A stretch of DNA of 64,000 nt, taken from Procambarus clarkii (lineage: Eukaryota > Arthropoda > Malacostraca > Decapoda > Cambaridae). The translations under genes and the position numbers were made by a program. The stretch is from NCBI RefSeq assembly GCF_040958095.1, contig NC_091175.1, positions 25,215,047 to 25,279,046 on the forward strand, in the 5' to 3' direction. The notes beneath the pieces are model-generated. The model had not been told where the DNA came from, did not search any database, and was given only the letters and a program-made list of their open reading frames with translations. Each line of letters begins with the position of its first letter. Position 1 is the stretch's first letter. Positions 1 to 11,500 of this stretch are shown here, in pieces.

Positions 1-838
1 AAGGAGGGCGAGAAAGAGAAGGAGGGTGAGAAAGAGGTGGATGAGAAAGAGAAGGAGGGTGAGAAAGAGAAGGCGGATGAGAAAGAGAAGGAGGGTGAGA
101 GAAAGAGAACGAGGGTGAGAAAGAGAAGGAGGGTGAGAGAAAGAGAAGGGGGTGAGAAAGAGAAGGAGGATGAGAAAGAGAAGGAGGGTGAGAAAGAGAA
201 GGAGGGTGAGAAAGAGAAGGAGGGTGAGAAAGAGAAGGAGGGTGAGAAAGAGGTGGATGAGAAAGAGAAGGCGGATGAGAAAAAGAAGGAGGGTGAGAGA
301 AAGAGAACGAGGGTGAGAAAGAGAAGGAGGGTGAGAGAAAGAGAAGGGGGTGAGAAAGAGAAGGAGGGTGAAAAAGAGGTGGATGAGAAAGAGAAGGAGG
401 GTGAGAGAAAGAGAAGGGGGTGAGAAAGAGAACGAGGGTGAGAAAGAGAAGGAGGGTGAGAAAGAGAAGGAGGGTGAGAGAAAGAGAAGGAGGGTGAGAA
501 AGAGAAGGAGGGTGAGAAAGAGAAGGAGGGCGAGAAAGAGAAGGATGGTGAGAAAGAGGTGGATGAGAAAGAGAAGGAGGGTGAGAAAGAGAAGGCGGAT
601 GAGAAAGAGAAGGAAGGTGAGAGAAAGAGAACGAGGGTGAGAAAGAGAAGGAGGGTGAGAGAAAGAGAAGGGTGTGAGAAAGAGAAGGAGGGTGAGAAAG
701 AGAAGGAGGGTGAGAAAGAGAAGGCGGATGAGAAAGAGAAGGCGGATGAGAAAGAGAAGGAGGGTGAGAGAAAGAGAACGAGGGTGAGAAAGAGAACGAG
801 GGTGAGAAAGAGATGGATGAAAAAGATAGAAAGGGAGG
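1..838. repeat. GA-rich 18-bp minisatellite
   Basis: About 46 tandem copies of a purine-only unit, GAGAAAGAGAAGGAGGGT, with a 20-bp variant that carries an extra GA and with GCGGAT or GTGGAT substitutions. The array starts at or before the window edge, so its true length is unknown. Reading frames through it give Lys/Glu-rich hexapeptides (EKEKEG), but all sense frames are similarly simple and the 20-bp variant shifts frame, so I do not call a gene. The strict purine/pyrimidine strand bias makes it a candidate for triplex (H-DNA) formation; that is inference. Confidence 0.93.
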
Positions 839-1009
839 TGCTGGGAAGTCATACGTTAAGTTTAAGCGTACACTGCAGTACTATCAATAATCATTGTTAA
901 CATAATATTTATAGAGGTCAACGTTCTTGCGTGGATATATAACTCAATAATAATTCATTGTATCGTGGGACAGGAAGCCAGAGTGTATCTATACACAGTA
1001 GACTTATAT

Positions 1010-1221
1010 CGAGGTCGCTCCCCCCCACACCCAGGCCGAACTACTGACCCCGCCCAGGATGCAACCCCGCAACAAGCTGACTAACTCCTGGGTACCTACT
1101 GCTACATGAACAGAGACATTATGTGAAAGGAAATGTGCCCGACCATTTCTGTCCCGCCCGAGATTCGAACCCGAAATTCTCTATTATACGTCGAGAACGA
1201 AACCAACTGTACTACCGGGAC
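1010..1221 (-). mobile_element. tRNA-derived SINE (minus strand)
   Basis: Read on the minus strand from 1221, the sequence opens GTCCCGGTAGTACAGTTGG and closes its tRNA-like head with GGTTCGAATCTCGGGCGGGAC. This gives recognisable box A and box B promoter motifs and a nearly complementary 7-bp acceptor stem. After the head comes a body with AGTAGGTACCCAGGAGTTAG and TGCATCCTGGG, which resembles the body of the SINE at 3113-3367. The anticodon region is degenerate, so this is a SINE and not a functional tRNA gene. The 3' end is not sharply defined and 1010 is an estimate. Confidence 0.72.
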
Positions 1222-2268
1222 CTCTGGTATATATGATAACAGTTCATTAGGTGTCTCAGTGCTGGGGTGAACATCTACCAAATCTGTTAAACAAGTATTG
1301 GGGTCGAGATAAGTGATTTACCTTGCCCAGTCTGAAGCAGAACTAATCCTCTGCTGACCTACTGGTAAATAGTCAATAGATATAATGTACAAATATTCAG
1401 CGAGCACACACAATACGTGTGACCCCCTTACAACCCTAACTGATCAGTGAAGCTGCTGTTCACTATCTCCACCGGTCAACTCAACAATACCAACATTATA
1501 CATTCATATAAACCCCTCTCGGAGTAACAAAAAACAGGAACGTCACATTCGCTTTGTATAAATCTGCAGAATGTTTGGTTTCAAAATGAGAACGTTGGTG
1601 ATGGATTACTAGTGCCAGTGTGTGCTCTGCGTGGGTACCCGTCACTCTGTACTTGGACTGTGCCTACATCCCTGGCAGTAATTTTACCGTTACTGGTAAT
1701 GATTCTTAATGTTCACATTAAATTGAGTTCTTCAGATGTTATGCTGACCTGTGTTTGACTTGTGGTTGTCCAAGAACCCAAGAGTGTATTACAAGTCAGT
1801 GGCTGACACACTTGTAAGATGAGTTCGTGTGAGTGCATCAGCACCACAGCCAGAGGCGTGAGTGCACTTGTGGCACTAACGTGATCAGTCGTGTGGAGTC
1901 AGTCTTGCCGTGATGCACTTCGCCTGCACGCAGACCTTGCCGGTATTGTCAGAGTAAACACTCTTCTTGCAGCCTGATGCCGGATTGTTTGAACTCCTCG
2001 CGTTCACTGCTCACGTGAATACACCCTGACCTTGTGTTTGTTCTCACAACCTGACCACACTGGCAACCTCTCCCAACTCACCACTGTCCACGTGTTGAAC
2101 TACAATTTTGGGTATTTTTATAAAACGACAAAATGACAAGTCAATAAAATGTAACGTCAAAATTAATACATGAGATTAGAAGGGAGATATTATCAATATT
2201 GGTAGGTACAATAGGACACCACGCCCATGTGAGGATAGTCCTGATGGCCCATGTAAGCCTGATCCTGA
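1222..2268. other. Unique sequence, no recognised feature
   Basis: About 1 kb of mixed-composition DNA. I find no open frame of useful length, no repeat structure and no recognisable protein family on either strand. An 18-codon frame beginning near 1819 is too short to support. Confidence 0.6.
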
Positions 2269-3890
2269 TAAGAACATAAGAATAAAGGTAACTGCAGAAG
2301 GCCTATTGGACCGTACGAGGTAGCTTCTATTTATGACCTATTTACCACCCAACACCACTCATATACATGTCCAACAAACATTAGAAACAATCAAGGGACC
2401 CCACCTCCACCACGTTACACGGTAATTGGTTCCACAAATCAACAACCCTGTTACCGAACCAGTTTTTAACCAGGTCATTCCTAAATCTAAACTTATCCAA
2501 TTTATACCCATTGTTTCGTGTTTTGCCTTGTCTTGAAACTTTCAACACCCTACCAATATCCCCTGTTGTTATGACCATTCATCCACTTGTACACCTCTAT
2601 CATGTCACACCTAATTGTTTGCCTGTCTAGAGAATGTAATTTAAACTTTGTCAATCTTTCTTCATATGACAGATTTCTAACGTGGGGGATTATCTTTGTC
2701 ATCCTATGCTGGACGCGCTCTAGTGAACTTATATCCATTCTATAGTACAGCGACCAAAATTGAACTGCATAATCTAAATGGGGCCTAACCAGAGCAAGAT
2801 ATAGCTAAAGAACACCAGGTGTCTCATTACTAACGCTACGATTAATAAATCTCAGTGTCCTATTTGCCTTATTACGAACATCATTGCACTGATTTTTTTA
2901 GTTTTATCTTCTTATCTTAGTTTTATCCGACTTCGCAATCTCAACACCATCTAGCTCGTATCTTGTAACTCTATCCTCATTACCTAACTTCAAAACCTGA
3001 CATTTGTCAGCATTAAACTGCATCTGTCAATATTTTGACCATTTCAAAACCATATTTAGATCGTCTTGAAGTGATAGCGAGCCTTTTTCCGTGTTTATTT
3101 CCCCTTTATTTCGGGGAGCCGGTCGGCCGAGCGGACAGCACGCTGGACTTATGATCCTGTGGTCCTGGGTTAAATCCCGGGCGCCGGCAAGAAACAATGG
3201 GCAGAGTTTTTTTCACCCTATACCCCTGTTACCTAGCAGTAAAATAGGTACCTGCGTGTTAGTCAGCTGTCACGGGCTGCTTCCTGGGGGGTGGAGGCCT
3301 GGTCGAGGACCGGGCCGCAGGACACTAAAGCCCCGAAATCGTCTCAAGATAACCTCAAGATAACCTCCCGATTTTTGTATCATCGGCAAATTTGCAAATA
3401 TTTCTGCTCAAACCTGAATCTAAATAATTTATATATATTATGAATAACAGAGGTCCCAGGACAGAGCCTTGAGGTACTCCACTTACAACATTTTCCCACT
3501 CTGACTTAACCCTATTTATTCTAACTCTCTGTTTCCTTTGGTACAGCTATGCCCTAATCCAACTTAATATAGCACCCCCAATACCATGAACCTCTATCTT
3601 TTTAATCAGTCTTTCATGTGACACTGCATCAAAAGCTTTGCTAGAATCAAGGTACACAACATCACAAACGTTACCACTATCAACTATCTCAACTATGCTG
3701 GAGTAAAATGATAGTAAAGTCGTTAAACATGAACGGCTATTTGTAAAACCATGTTGTGAATCATTTATTAATTTATGTTTTTCAAAGTGAAGACGATTAG
3801 TATTTTAAATTATCGATTCAAGTAACTTTCCTATAATAGACGTTAGGCTAATTGGCCGATAGTTTAACGCAAGTTACCTATTTTGTAAAT
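2269..3890 (-). mobile_element. Old 5'-truncated CR1-like LINE, minus strand, split by a SINE
   Basis: The left end reads ATAAGAACATAAGAATAAAGG and then the same 3' untranslated sequence as the younger copies at 31-56 kb, so the element is transcribed right to left. The coding part matches the ORF2 C-terminus and RT core: minus frames at 2381-2578 and 2550-2738 contain YEERLTKFKLHSL and FRFRNDLVKNWFGNRVVDLW. Similarity continues to about 3890 in the RT region upstream of the catalytic motif. Many substitutions and several stops separate it from the younger copies, so it is clearly older. A SINE (3113-3367) interrupts it between TTATTTCCC and CCGATTTTTGTATC, which are contiguous in younger copies. 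It is non-functional. Confidence 0.9.
3113..3367 (+). mobile_element. tRNA-derived SINE inserted in the LINE relic
   Basis: The head begins GCCGGTCGGCCGAGCGG (box A type) and includes GGGTTAAATCCCGGGCGCCGG (box B type), with GCCGG and CCGGC able to pair as an acceptor stem. The body contains TAGGTACCTGCGTGTTAGTC and GGGCTGCTTCCTGGGG. The 3' end is a short direct repeat of AAGATAACCTC. The minus-strand SINE at 1010-1221 has a different tRNA-like head but a similar body, which suggests a shared SINE core. It inserted after the host LINE copy, so it is younger than that copy. A 90-codon frame across it is an accident of the SINE sequence. Confidence 0.85.
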
Positions 3891-4045
3891 AGGAAAAGGG
3901 AAGACCACAAGAATATCAATATAGCTGAGCATAATTTATAATGCGTAAAACTTACTTGTAGCGATACAAGCAATTACCATCTCTACACATTTTTAAAATA
4001 AAGGACTTAAAAATGATTTAAGACAGCGCTTTATTAAAAACGTTC

Positions 4046-4203
4046 TTGGTTGAAAAAGCGCCCTCGTTATTTTCGCACATAACTGAGGAAGATAAAAATA
4101 TTATATTCTTTAGCTTACATAAAACGTTTGATACTGTTCCACATTACGAATTTATTAAGATGCTTGGTACTGAATGGGGCTCAGGACGAAGACATGTTTA
4201 TTA
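4046..4203 (+). pseudogene. Degenerate reverse-transcriptase fragment
   Basis: A plus-strand frame contains FFSLHKTFDTVPHYEFIKML. This resembles the RT segment VYLDFSKAFDTVPHERLIKK of the CR1-like LINEs elsewhere in the window, at the motif carrying the first catalytic Asp. Here that Asp position is replaced (FFSLHKTFD). The similarity is confined to about 30 codons near 4088-4172. It lies in the opposite orientation to the LINE relic on its left and stops where the 18-bp array starts. The rest of 3891-4203 shows nothing I recognise. Confidence 0.55.
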
Positions 4204-6619
4204 CACGTGGAACACAGCGAGCACGTGGAACACAGGGAGCACGTGGAACACAGGGAGCACGTGGAACACAGGGAGCACGTGGAACACAGCGAGCACGAGG
4301 AACACAGGGAGCACGTGGAACACAGCGAGCACGTGGAACACAGCGAGCACGTGGAACATGGCGAGCACGTGGAACACAGGGAGCACGTGGAACACAGGGA
4401 GCACGTGGAACACAGCGAGCACGTGGAACATGGCGAGCACGTGGAACACAGCGAGCACGTGGAACACAGCGAGCACGTGGAACATGGCGAGCACGTGGAA
4501 CACAGGGAGCACGTGGAACACAGGGAGCACGTGGAACACAGGGAGCACGTGGAACACAGGGAGCACGTGGAACATGGCGAGCACATGGAACATGGCGAGC
4601 ACGTGGAACACAGGGAGCACGTGGAACACAGTGAGCACGTGGAACACAGGGAGCACGTGGAACACAGGGAACACGTGGAACACAGCGAGCACGAGGAACA
4701 CAGGGAGCACGTGGAACACAGCGAGCACGTGGAACACAGCGAGCACGTGGAACACAGGGAGCACGTGGAACACAGGGAGCACGTGGAACACAGCGAGCAC
4801 GTGGAACACAGGGAGCACGTGGAACACAGGGAGCACGTGGAACACAGGGAGCACGTGGAACACAGCGAGCACGTGGAACACAGCGAACACGTGGAACACA
4901 GGGAGCACGTGGAACACACCGAGCACGTGGAACATGGCGAGCACGTGGAACACAGGGAGCACGTGGAACACAGCGAGCACGTGGAACACAGGGAGCACGT
5001 GGAACACAGGGAGCACGTGGAACATGGCGAGCACGTGGAACACAGCGAGCACGTGGAACACAGCGAGCACGTGGAACATGGCGAGCACGTGGAACACAGG
5101 GAGCACGTGGAACACAGCGAGCACGTGGAACACAGGGAGCACGTGGAACACAGGGAGCACGTGGAACACAGCGAGCACGTGGAACACAGCGAGCACGTGG
5201 AACACAGGGAGCACGTGGAACACAGGGAGCACGTGGAACACAGCGAGCACGTGGAACACAGGGAGCACGTGGAACACAGGGAGCACGTGGAACACAGGGA
5301 GCACGTGGAACACAGGGAGCACGTGGAACATGGCGAGCACATGGAACATGGCGAGCACGTGGAACACAGGGAGCACGTGGAACACAGCGAGCACGTGGAA
5401 CACAGGGAGCACGTGGAACACAGGGAACACGTGGAACACAGCGAGCACGAGGAACACAGGGAGCACGTGGAACACAGCGAGCACGTGGAACACAGCGAGC
5501 ACGTGGAACACAGCGAGCACGTGGAACACAACGAGCACGTGGAACACAGGGAGCACGTGGAACACAGGGAGCACGTGGAACACAGCGAGCACGTGGAACA
5601 CAGCGAGCACGTGGAACACAGGGAGCACGTGGAACACAGGGGGCACGTGGAACAAAGGGAGCACGTGGAACACAGCGAGCACGTGGAACACAGCGAGCAC
5701 GTGGAACACAGGGAGCACGTGGAACACAGGGGGCACGTGGAACACAGCGAGCACATGGAACACAGGGGATACGTGGAACACAGGGGGCACGTGGAACACA
5801 GCGAGCACGTGGAACACAGGGGATACGTGGAACACAGGGGGCACGTGGAACACAGGGAGCACGTGGAACACGGGAAGCACGTGGAACACAGGGAGCACGT
5901 GGAACACGGGAAGCACGTGGAACACAGGGGGCACGTGGAACACGGGAAGCACGTGGAACACAGCGAGCACGTGGAACACAGGGGATACATGGAACACAGG
6001 GGGCACGTGGAACACAGGAAGAACGTGGAACACAGCGAGCACGTGGAACACAGGGGATACGTGGAACACAGGGGGCACGTGGAACACGGGAAGCACGTGG
6101 AACACAGGGAGCACGTGGAACACAGGGAGCACGTGGAACACAGCGAGCACGTGGAACACAGGGAGCACGTGGAACACAGGGAGCACGTGGAACACAGGGG
6201 GCACGTGGAACACAGCGAGCACATGGAACACAGGGGATACGTGGAACACAGGGGGCACGTGGAACACAGCGAGCACGTGGAACACAGGGGATACGTGGAA
6301 CACAGGGGGCACGTGGAACACGGGAAGCACGTGGAACACAGGGAGCACATGGAACACGGGAAGCACGTGGAACACAGGGAGCACGTGGAACACGGGAAGC
6401 ACGTGGAACACAGGGAGCACGTGGAACACAGCGAGCACGTGGAACACGGGAAGCACGTGGAGCACAGGGAGCACGTGGAACACGGGAAGCACGTGGAGCA
6501 CAGGGAGCACGTGGAACACGGGAAGCATGTGGAACACAGGGAGCACGTGGAACACGGGAAGCACGTGGAACACAGGGAGCACGTGGAACACAGGGAGCAC
6601 GTGGAACACAGCGAGCACA
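4204..6619. repeat. 18-bp minisatellite with a CACGTG core, about 134 copies
   Basis: Tandem copies of GAGCACGTGGAACACAGG. Main variants replace ACACAGG by ACACAGC, ACATGGC, ACACGGGAA or ACACAGGGG; the ACACGGGAA and GGGATAC types are confined to the right half. Because the unit is 18 bp and lacks stops in most frames, frames of 700-1,000 codons open on both strands (for example STWNTG, EHVEHR, and VFHVLP on minus). That pattern across several frames argues against coding. Each typical unit contains the palindrome CACGTG, the canonical E-box of bHLH factors. Edges are sharp: an RT scrap on the left and unique sequence on the right. Confidence 0.96.
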
Positions 6620-6708
6620 GTCAAATACGGGAACATTAGCATTGGAAGTGCCACATAGATCTGTTCCGGGACCTCTACATCCTTTGAGTGTTGGAGGAAA
6701 AACACCTC

Positions 6709-7230
6709 ATATTGTTGGTGTTGGAGAAGGGGACGCGCCAATATTGTTGGTGTTGGAGAAGGGGACGCGCCAATATTGTTGGAGTTGGAGAAGGGGACGC
6801 GCCAATATTGTTGGTGTTGGAGAAGGGGACGCGCCAATATTGTTGGTGTTGGAGAAGGGGACGCGCTAATATTGTTGGTGTTGGAGAAGGGGACGCGCCA
6901 ATATTGTTGGTGTTGGAGAAGGGGACGCGCTAATATTGTTGGTGTTGGAGAAGGGGACGCGCCAATATTGTTGGTGTTGAAGAAGGGGACGCGCCAATAT
7001 TGTTGGTGTTGGAGAAGGGGACGCGCCAATATTGTTGGTGTTGGAGAAGGGGACGCGCTAATATTGTTGGTGTTGGAGAAGGGGACGCGCCAATATTGTT
7101 GGTGTTGGAGAAGGGGACGCGCTAATATTGTTGGTGTAGGAGAAGGGGACGCGCCAATATTGTTGGTGTTGGAGAAGGGGACGCGCCAATATTGTTGGTG
7201 TTGGAGAAGGGGACGCGCCAATATTGTTGG
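6709..7230. repeat. 32-bp minisatellite, about 16 copies
   Basis: Tandem units begin ATATTGTTGGTGTTGGAGAA and continue GGGGACGCGCCA. The main variant changes GCGCCA to GCGCTA; single copies have GGAGTTGG, GTTGAAGA or GTAGGAGA. As 32 is not a multiple of three, a frame repeats every 96 bp, and three phases stay open, giving overlapping frames that I read as artefacts. The unit includes an imperfect palindrome CCAATATTGTTGG. About 90 bp of non-repeat sequence separates it from the 18-bp array. Confidence 0.95.
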
Positions 7231-8187
<957 letters not shown>

Positions 8188-8557
8188 ATAAATCTGATTT
8201 GTGCTGTTAATGACCACAATTACATTGTTATTGCCAAACCGTCATATAAAATATACTCCCCCCCCCCACAATCCCTCGCCAATATTTCAATAATTATGAT
8301 ATATAAATTTTGAAGTTATACTACTCAAAAGGCAATAATAGTGAAGCCGAATAATAATTCCAGTTGGAATTGTATATTAAGGTTGATAATGATGATAACA
8401 ATATTTTTGCGTTATCACAAAAATACATAAATCAAAATTTCAAATAATATATGCAAATTCAATTTTCAAACTATTTATTTAAATACATACGTGGAGCGGG
8501 CCCCTGACAAAACGTATTACCACAATGTAAATTTTGTGCATTTAAAAGGTATATATA
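8188..8557. other. AT-rich unique spacer
   Basis: AT-rich DNA with a C9 run near 8262-8270. No gene, repeat or regulatory motif that I can support. It ends where the 27-bp satellite begins. Confidence 0.6.
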
Positions 8558-11500
8558 GCAGTAGGAACACCAGTGGTCAGAAGGGCAGTAGGGACACCAG
8601 TGGTCAGAAGGGCAGTAGGGACACCAGTGGTCAGAAGGAAAGCAGGGACACCAGTGGTCAGTACGGCAGCCGGGACACCAGCAGTCAGAAGGGCAGCAGG
8701 GACACCAGTGGTCAGAAGGGCAGTAGGGACACCAGTGGTCAGAAGGGCAGTAGGGACACCAGTGGTCAGAAGGGCAGTAGGGACACCAGTGGTCAGAAGG
8801 GCAGTAGGGACACCAGTGGTCAGAAGGGCAGTAGGGACACCAGTGGTCAGAAGGGCAGTAGGAACACCAGTGGTCAGAAAGGAAGCAGAGACACCAGTGG
8901 TCAGAAGGGCAGCAGGGACACCAGTGGTCAGAAGGGCAGTAGGGACACCAGTGGTCAGTACGGCAGCCGGGACACCAGTAGTCAGAAGGGCAGCAGGGAC
9001 ACCAGTGGTCAGAAGGGCAGTAGGAACACCAGTGGTCAGAAGGGCAGTAGGAACACCAGTGGTCAGAAGGGCAGTAGGGACAACAGTGGTCAGAAGGGCA
9101 GTAGGGACACCAGTGGTCAGAAGGGAAGCAGGGACACCAGTGGTCAGAAGGGCAGCAGGGACACCAGTGGTCAGAAGGGCAGTAGGGACACCAGTGGTCA
9201 GTACGGGAGCCGGGACACCAGTAGTCAGAAGGGCAGCAGGGACACCAGTGGTCAGTAGGGCAGCAGAAATACCAGTGATCAGTAGGGCAGCAGAGACACC
9301 AGTAGTCTGTAGGGCAGCAGGGACACCAGTGGTCAGTAGGGCAGCAGGGACACCAGTGGTCAGTACGGCAGCAGGGACACCAGTGGTCAGTACGGCAGCC
9401 GGGACACCAGTAGTCAGAAGGGCAGCAGGGACACCAGTGGTCAGTAGGGCAGCAGAAATACCAGTGATCAGTAGGGCAGCAGAGACACCAGTAGTCTGTA
9501 GGGCAGCAGGGACACCAGTGGTCAGTAGGGAAGCAGGGATACCTGTAGTCAGCAGAGACACCAGTGGTCAGTAAGGCAGCAGGTACACCAGTACTCAGTA
9601 GGTCAGCAGGGAAAACAGTGGTCAGTAAGGCAGCAGGGACAGCAGTGGTAAGTAGCGCAGCAGGGACACCAGTGGTCAGTAGGGCAGCAAGGACACCAGT
9701 GGTCAGTAGGGACACCAGTGGTCAGTAGGGCAGCAGGGACACCAGTGGTCAGAAGGGCAGCAGGGACACCAGTCGTCAGTAGGGCAGCAGGGACACCAGT
9801 GGTCAGTAAGGCAGCAGGGACACCAGTGGTCAGTAGGGAAGCAGGGATACCTGTAGTCAGCAGGGACACCAGTGGTCAGTAAGGCAGCAGGGACACCAGT
9901 GGTCAGTAGGGCAGCAGGGACACCAGTGGTCAGTAGGGCAACAGAGACACCAGTCGTCAGTAGGGCAGCAGGGACACCAGTGGTCAGTAGCGCAGCAGGG
10001 ACACCAATGATCATTAGGGCAGCAGGGACACAAGTGGTCAGAAGGGCAGCAGGGACACCAGTAGTCAGTAGGGCAGCAGGGACACCAGTGGTCAGTACGG
10101 AAGCAGGGACACCAGTGGTCAGTACAGCAGCAAGGACACGTACCAGCGGTCAGTAGGCAGCAGGGACACCAGTGGTCAAAAAGGCAGCAGGGACACCAGT
10201 GTTCAGTAGGGAAGCCAAACCCCAGTGGTAAGTAGGGCAGCAGGGACACCAGTGGTCAGTAGGGCAGCAGGGACACCAGTGGTCAATAGGGCAGCAGGGT
10301 CACAAGTGGTCAGTAGGGAAGCAAAAACCCCAGTGGTCAGTAGGGCAGCAGGGACACCAGTGGTCAGTAGGGAAGCAGGGATACCAGTGGTCAATAGGGC
10401 AGCTGGGATACCAGTGGTCAGTAGGGCAGCAGGAATACCAGTGGTCAGTAGGGCTGCAGGGATACCAATGGTCAGTAGGGCAGCATGGACGCCAGTGGTC
10501 AGTAGGGAAGCAAAAACTGCAGTGGTCAGTAGGGCAGCAGGGACACCAGTGGTCAGCAGGGCAGCAGGGACACCAATTGTCAGTTGGGAAGCAAAAACAC
10601 CAGTGATCAGTAGGGAAGCAAAAACACCAGTGGTCAGTACGGCAGCAGGGACACCAGTGGTCAGTAGGGCAGCAGGGACACCAGTGGTCAGCAGGGCAAC
10701 AGAGACACCAGTTGTTAGTAAGGCAGCAGGGACATCACTGGTCAGAAGAGCAGCAGGAACACCGGTGGTCAGTAGGGCAGCAGGGACACCAGTGGTCAGT
10801 AGGGCAGCAGGGACATCAATGATCAGAAGAGAAGCAGGGACACCAGTGGTCAGTAGGGCAGCAGGAACATCAGTGGTCAGTAGAGTAGCAGGGACATCAG
10901 TGGTCACTTGGGCAGCAGGGACATCAGTGGTCAGTAGGGCAGCAGGGACACCAGTGGTCATTAGGGCAGCAGGGACACCAGTGGTAAGAAGGGAAGCACG
11001 GACACCAGTGGTCAGTACGGCAGCAGGGACACCAGTGGTCAGTAGGAAAGCAGGGACACCAGTGGACAGTACGGCAGCAGGGACACCAGTGGTCAGTAGG
11101 GAAGCAGGGACACCAGTGGTCAGTAGAGCAGCAGAGACACCAATGGTCAGTAGAGCAGCAGAGACACCAATGGTCAGTAGGGCAGCAGGGACACCAGTGG
11201 TCAGTAAGGCAGAAGGGACACCAGTGGTCAATAGGGAAGCAGGGACACCAATAGTCAGTAGGGCAGCAGGGACACCAGTGTTCAGTAGGTCAGAAGGGAC
11301 ACCAGGTGTCAGTAAGGCAGAAGGGACACCAGTGGTCAGTAGGGAAGCAGGGACACCAGTGGTCAGTAGGGCAGCAGGGATACCAGTGGTCAGTAGGGCA
11401 GCAGGAATACCAGTGGTCAGTAGGGCAGCAGGGATACCAATGGTCAGTAGGGCAGCATGGACGCCAGTAGTCAGTAGGGAAGCAAAAACTGCAGTGGTCA

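Noticed and set aside
37-900. Lys/Glu-rich proteins in the first repeat
   Set aside because: Pure product of an 18-bp purine repeat; several frames overlap and a 20-bp variant shifts phase.
1150-1221. Functional tRNA gene on the minus strand
   Set aside because: Box A and B are recognisable, but the anticodon arm is degenerate and a SINE body follows.
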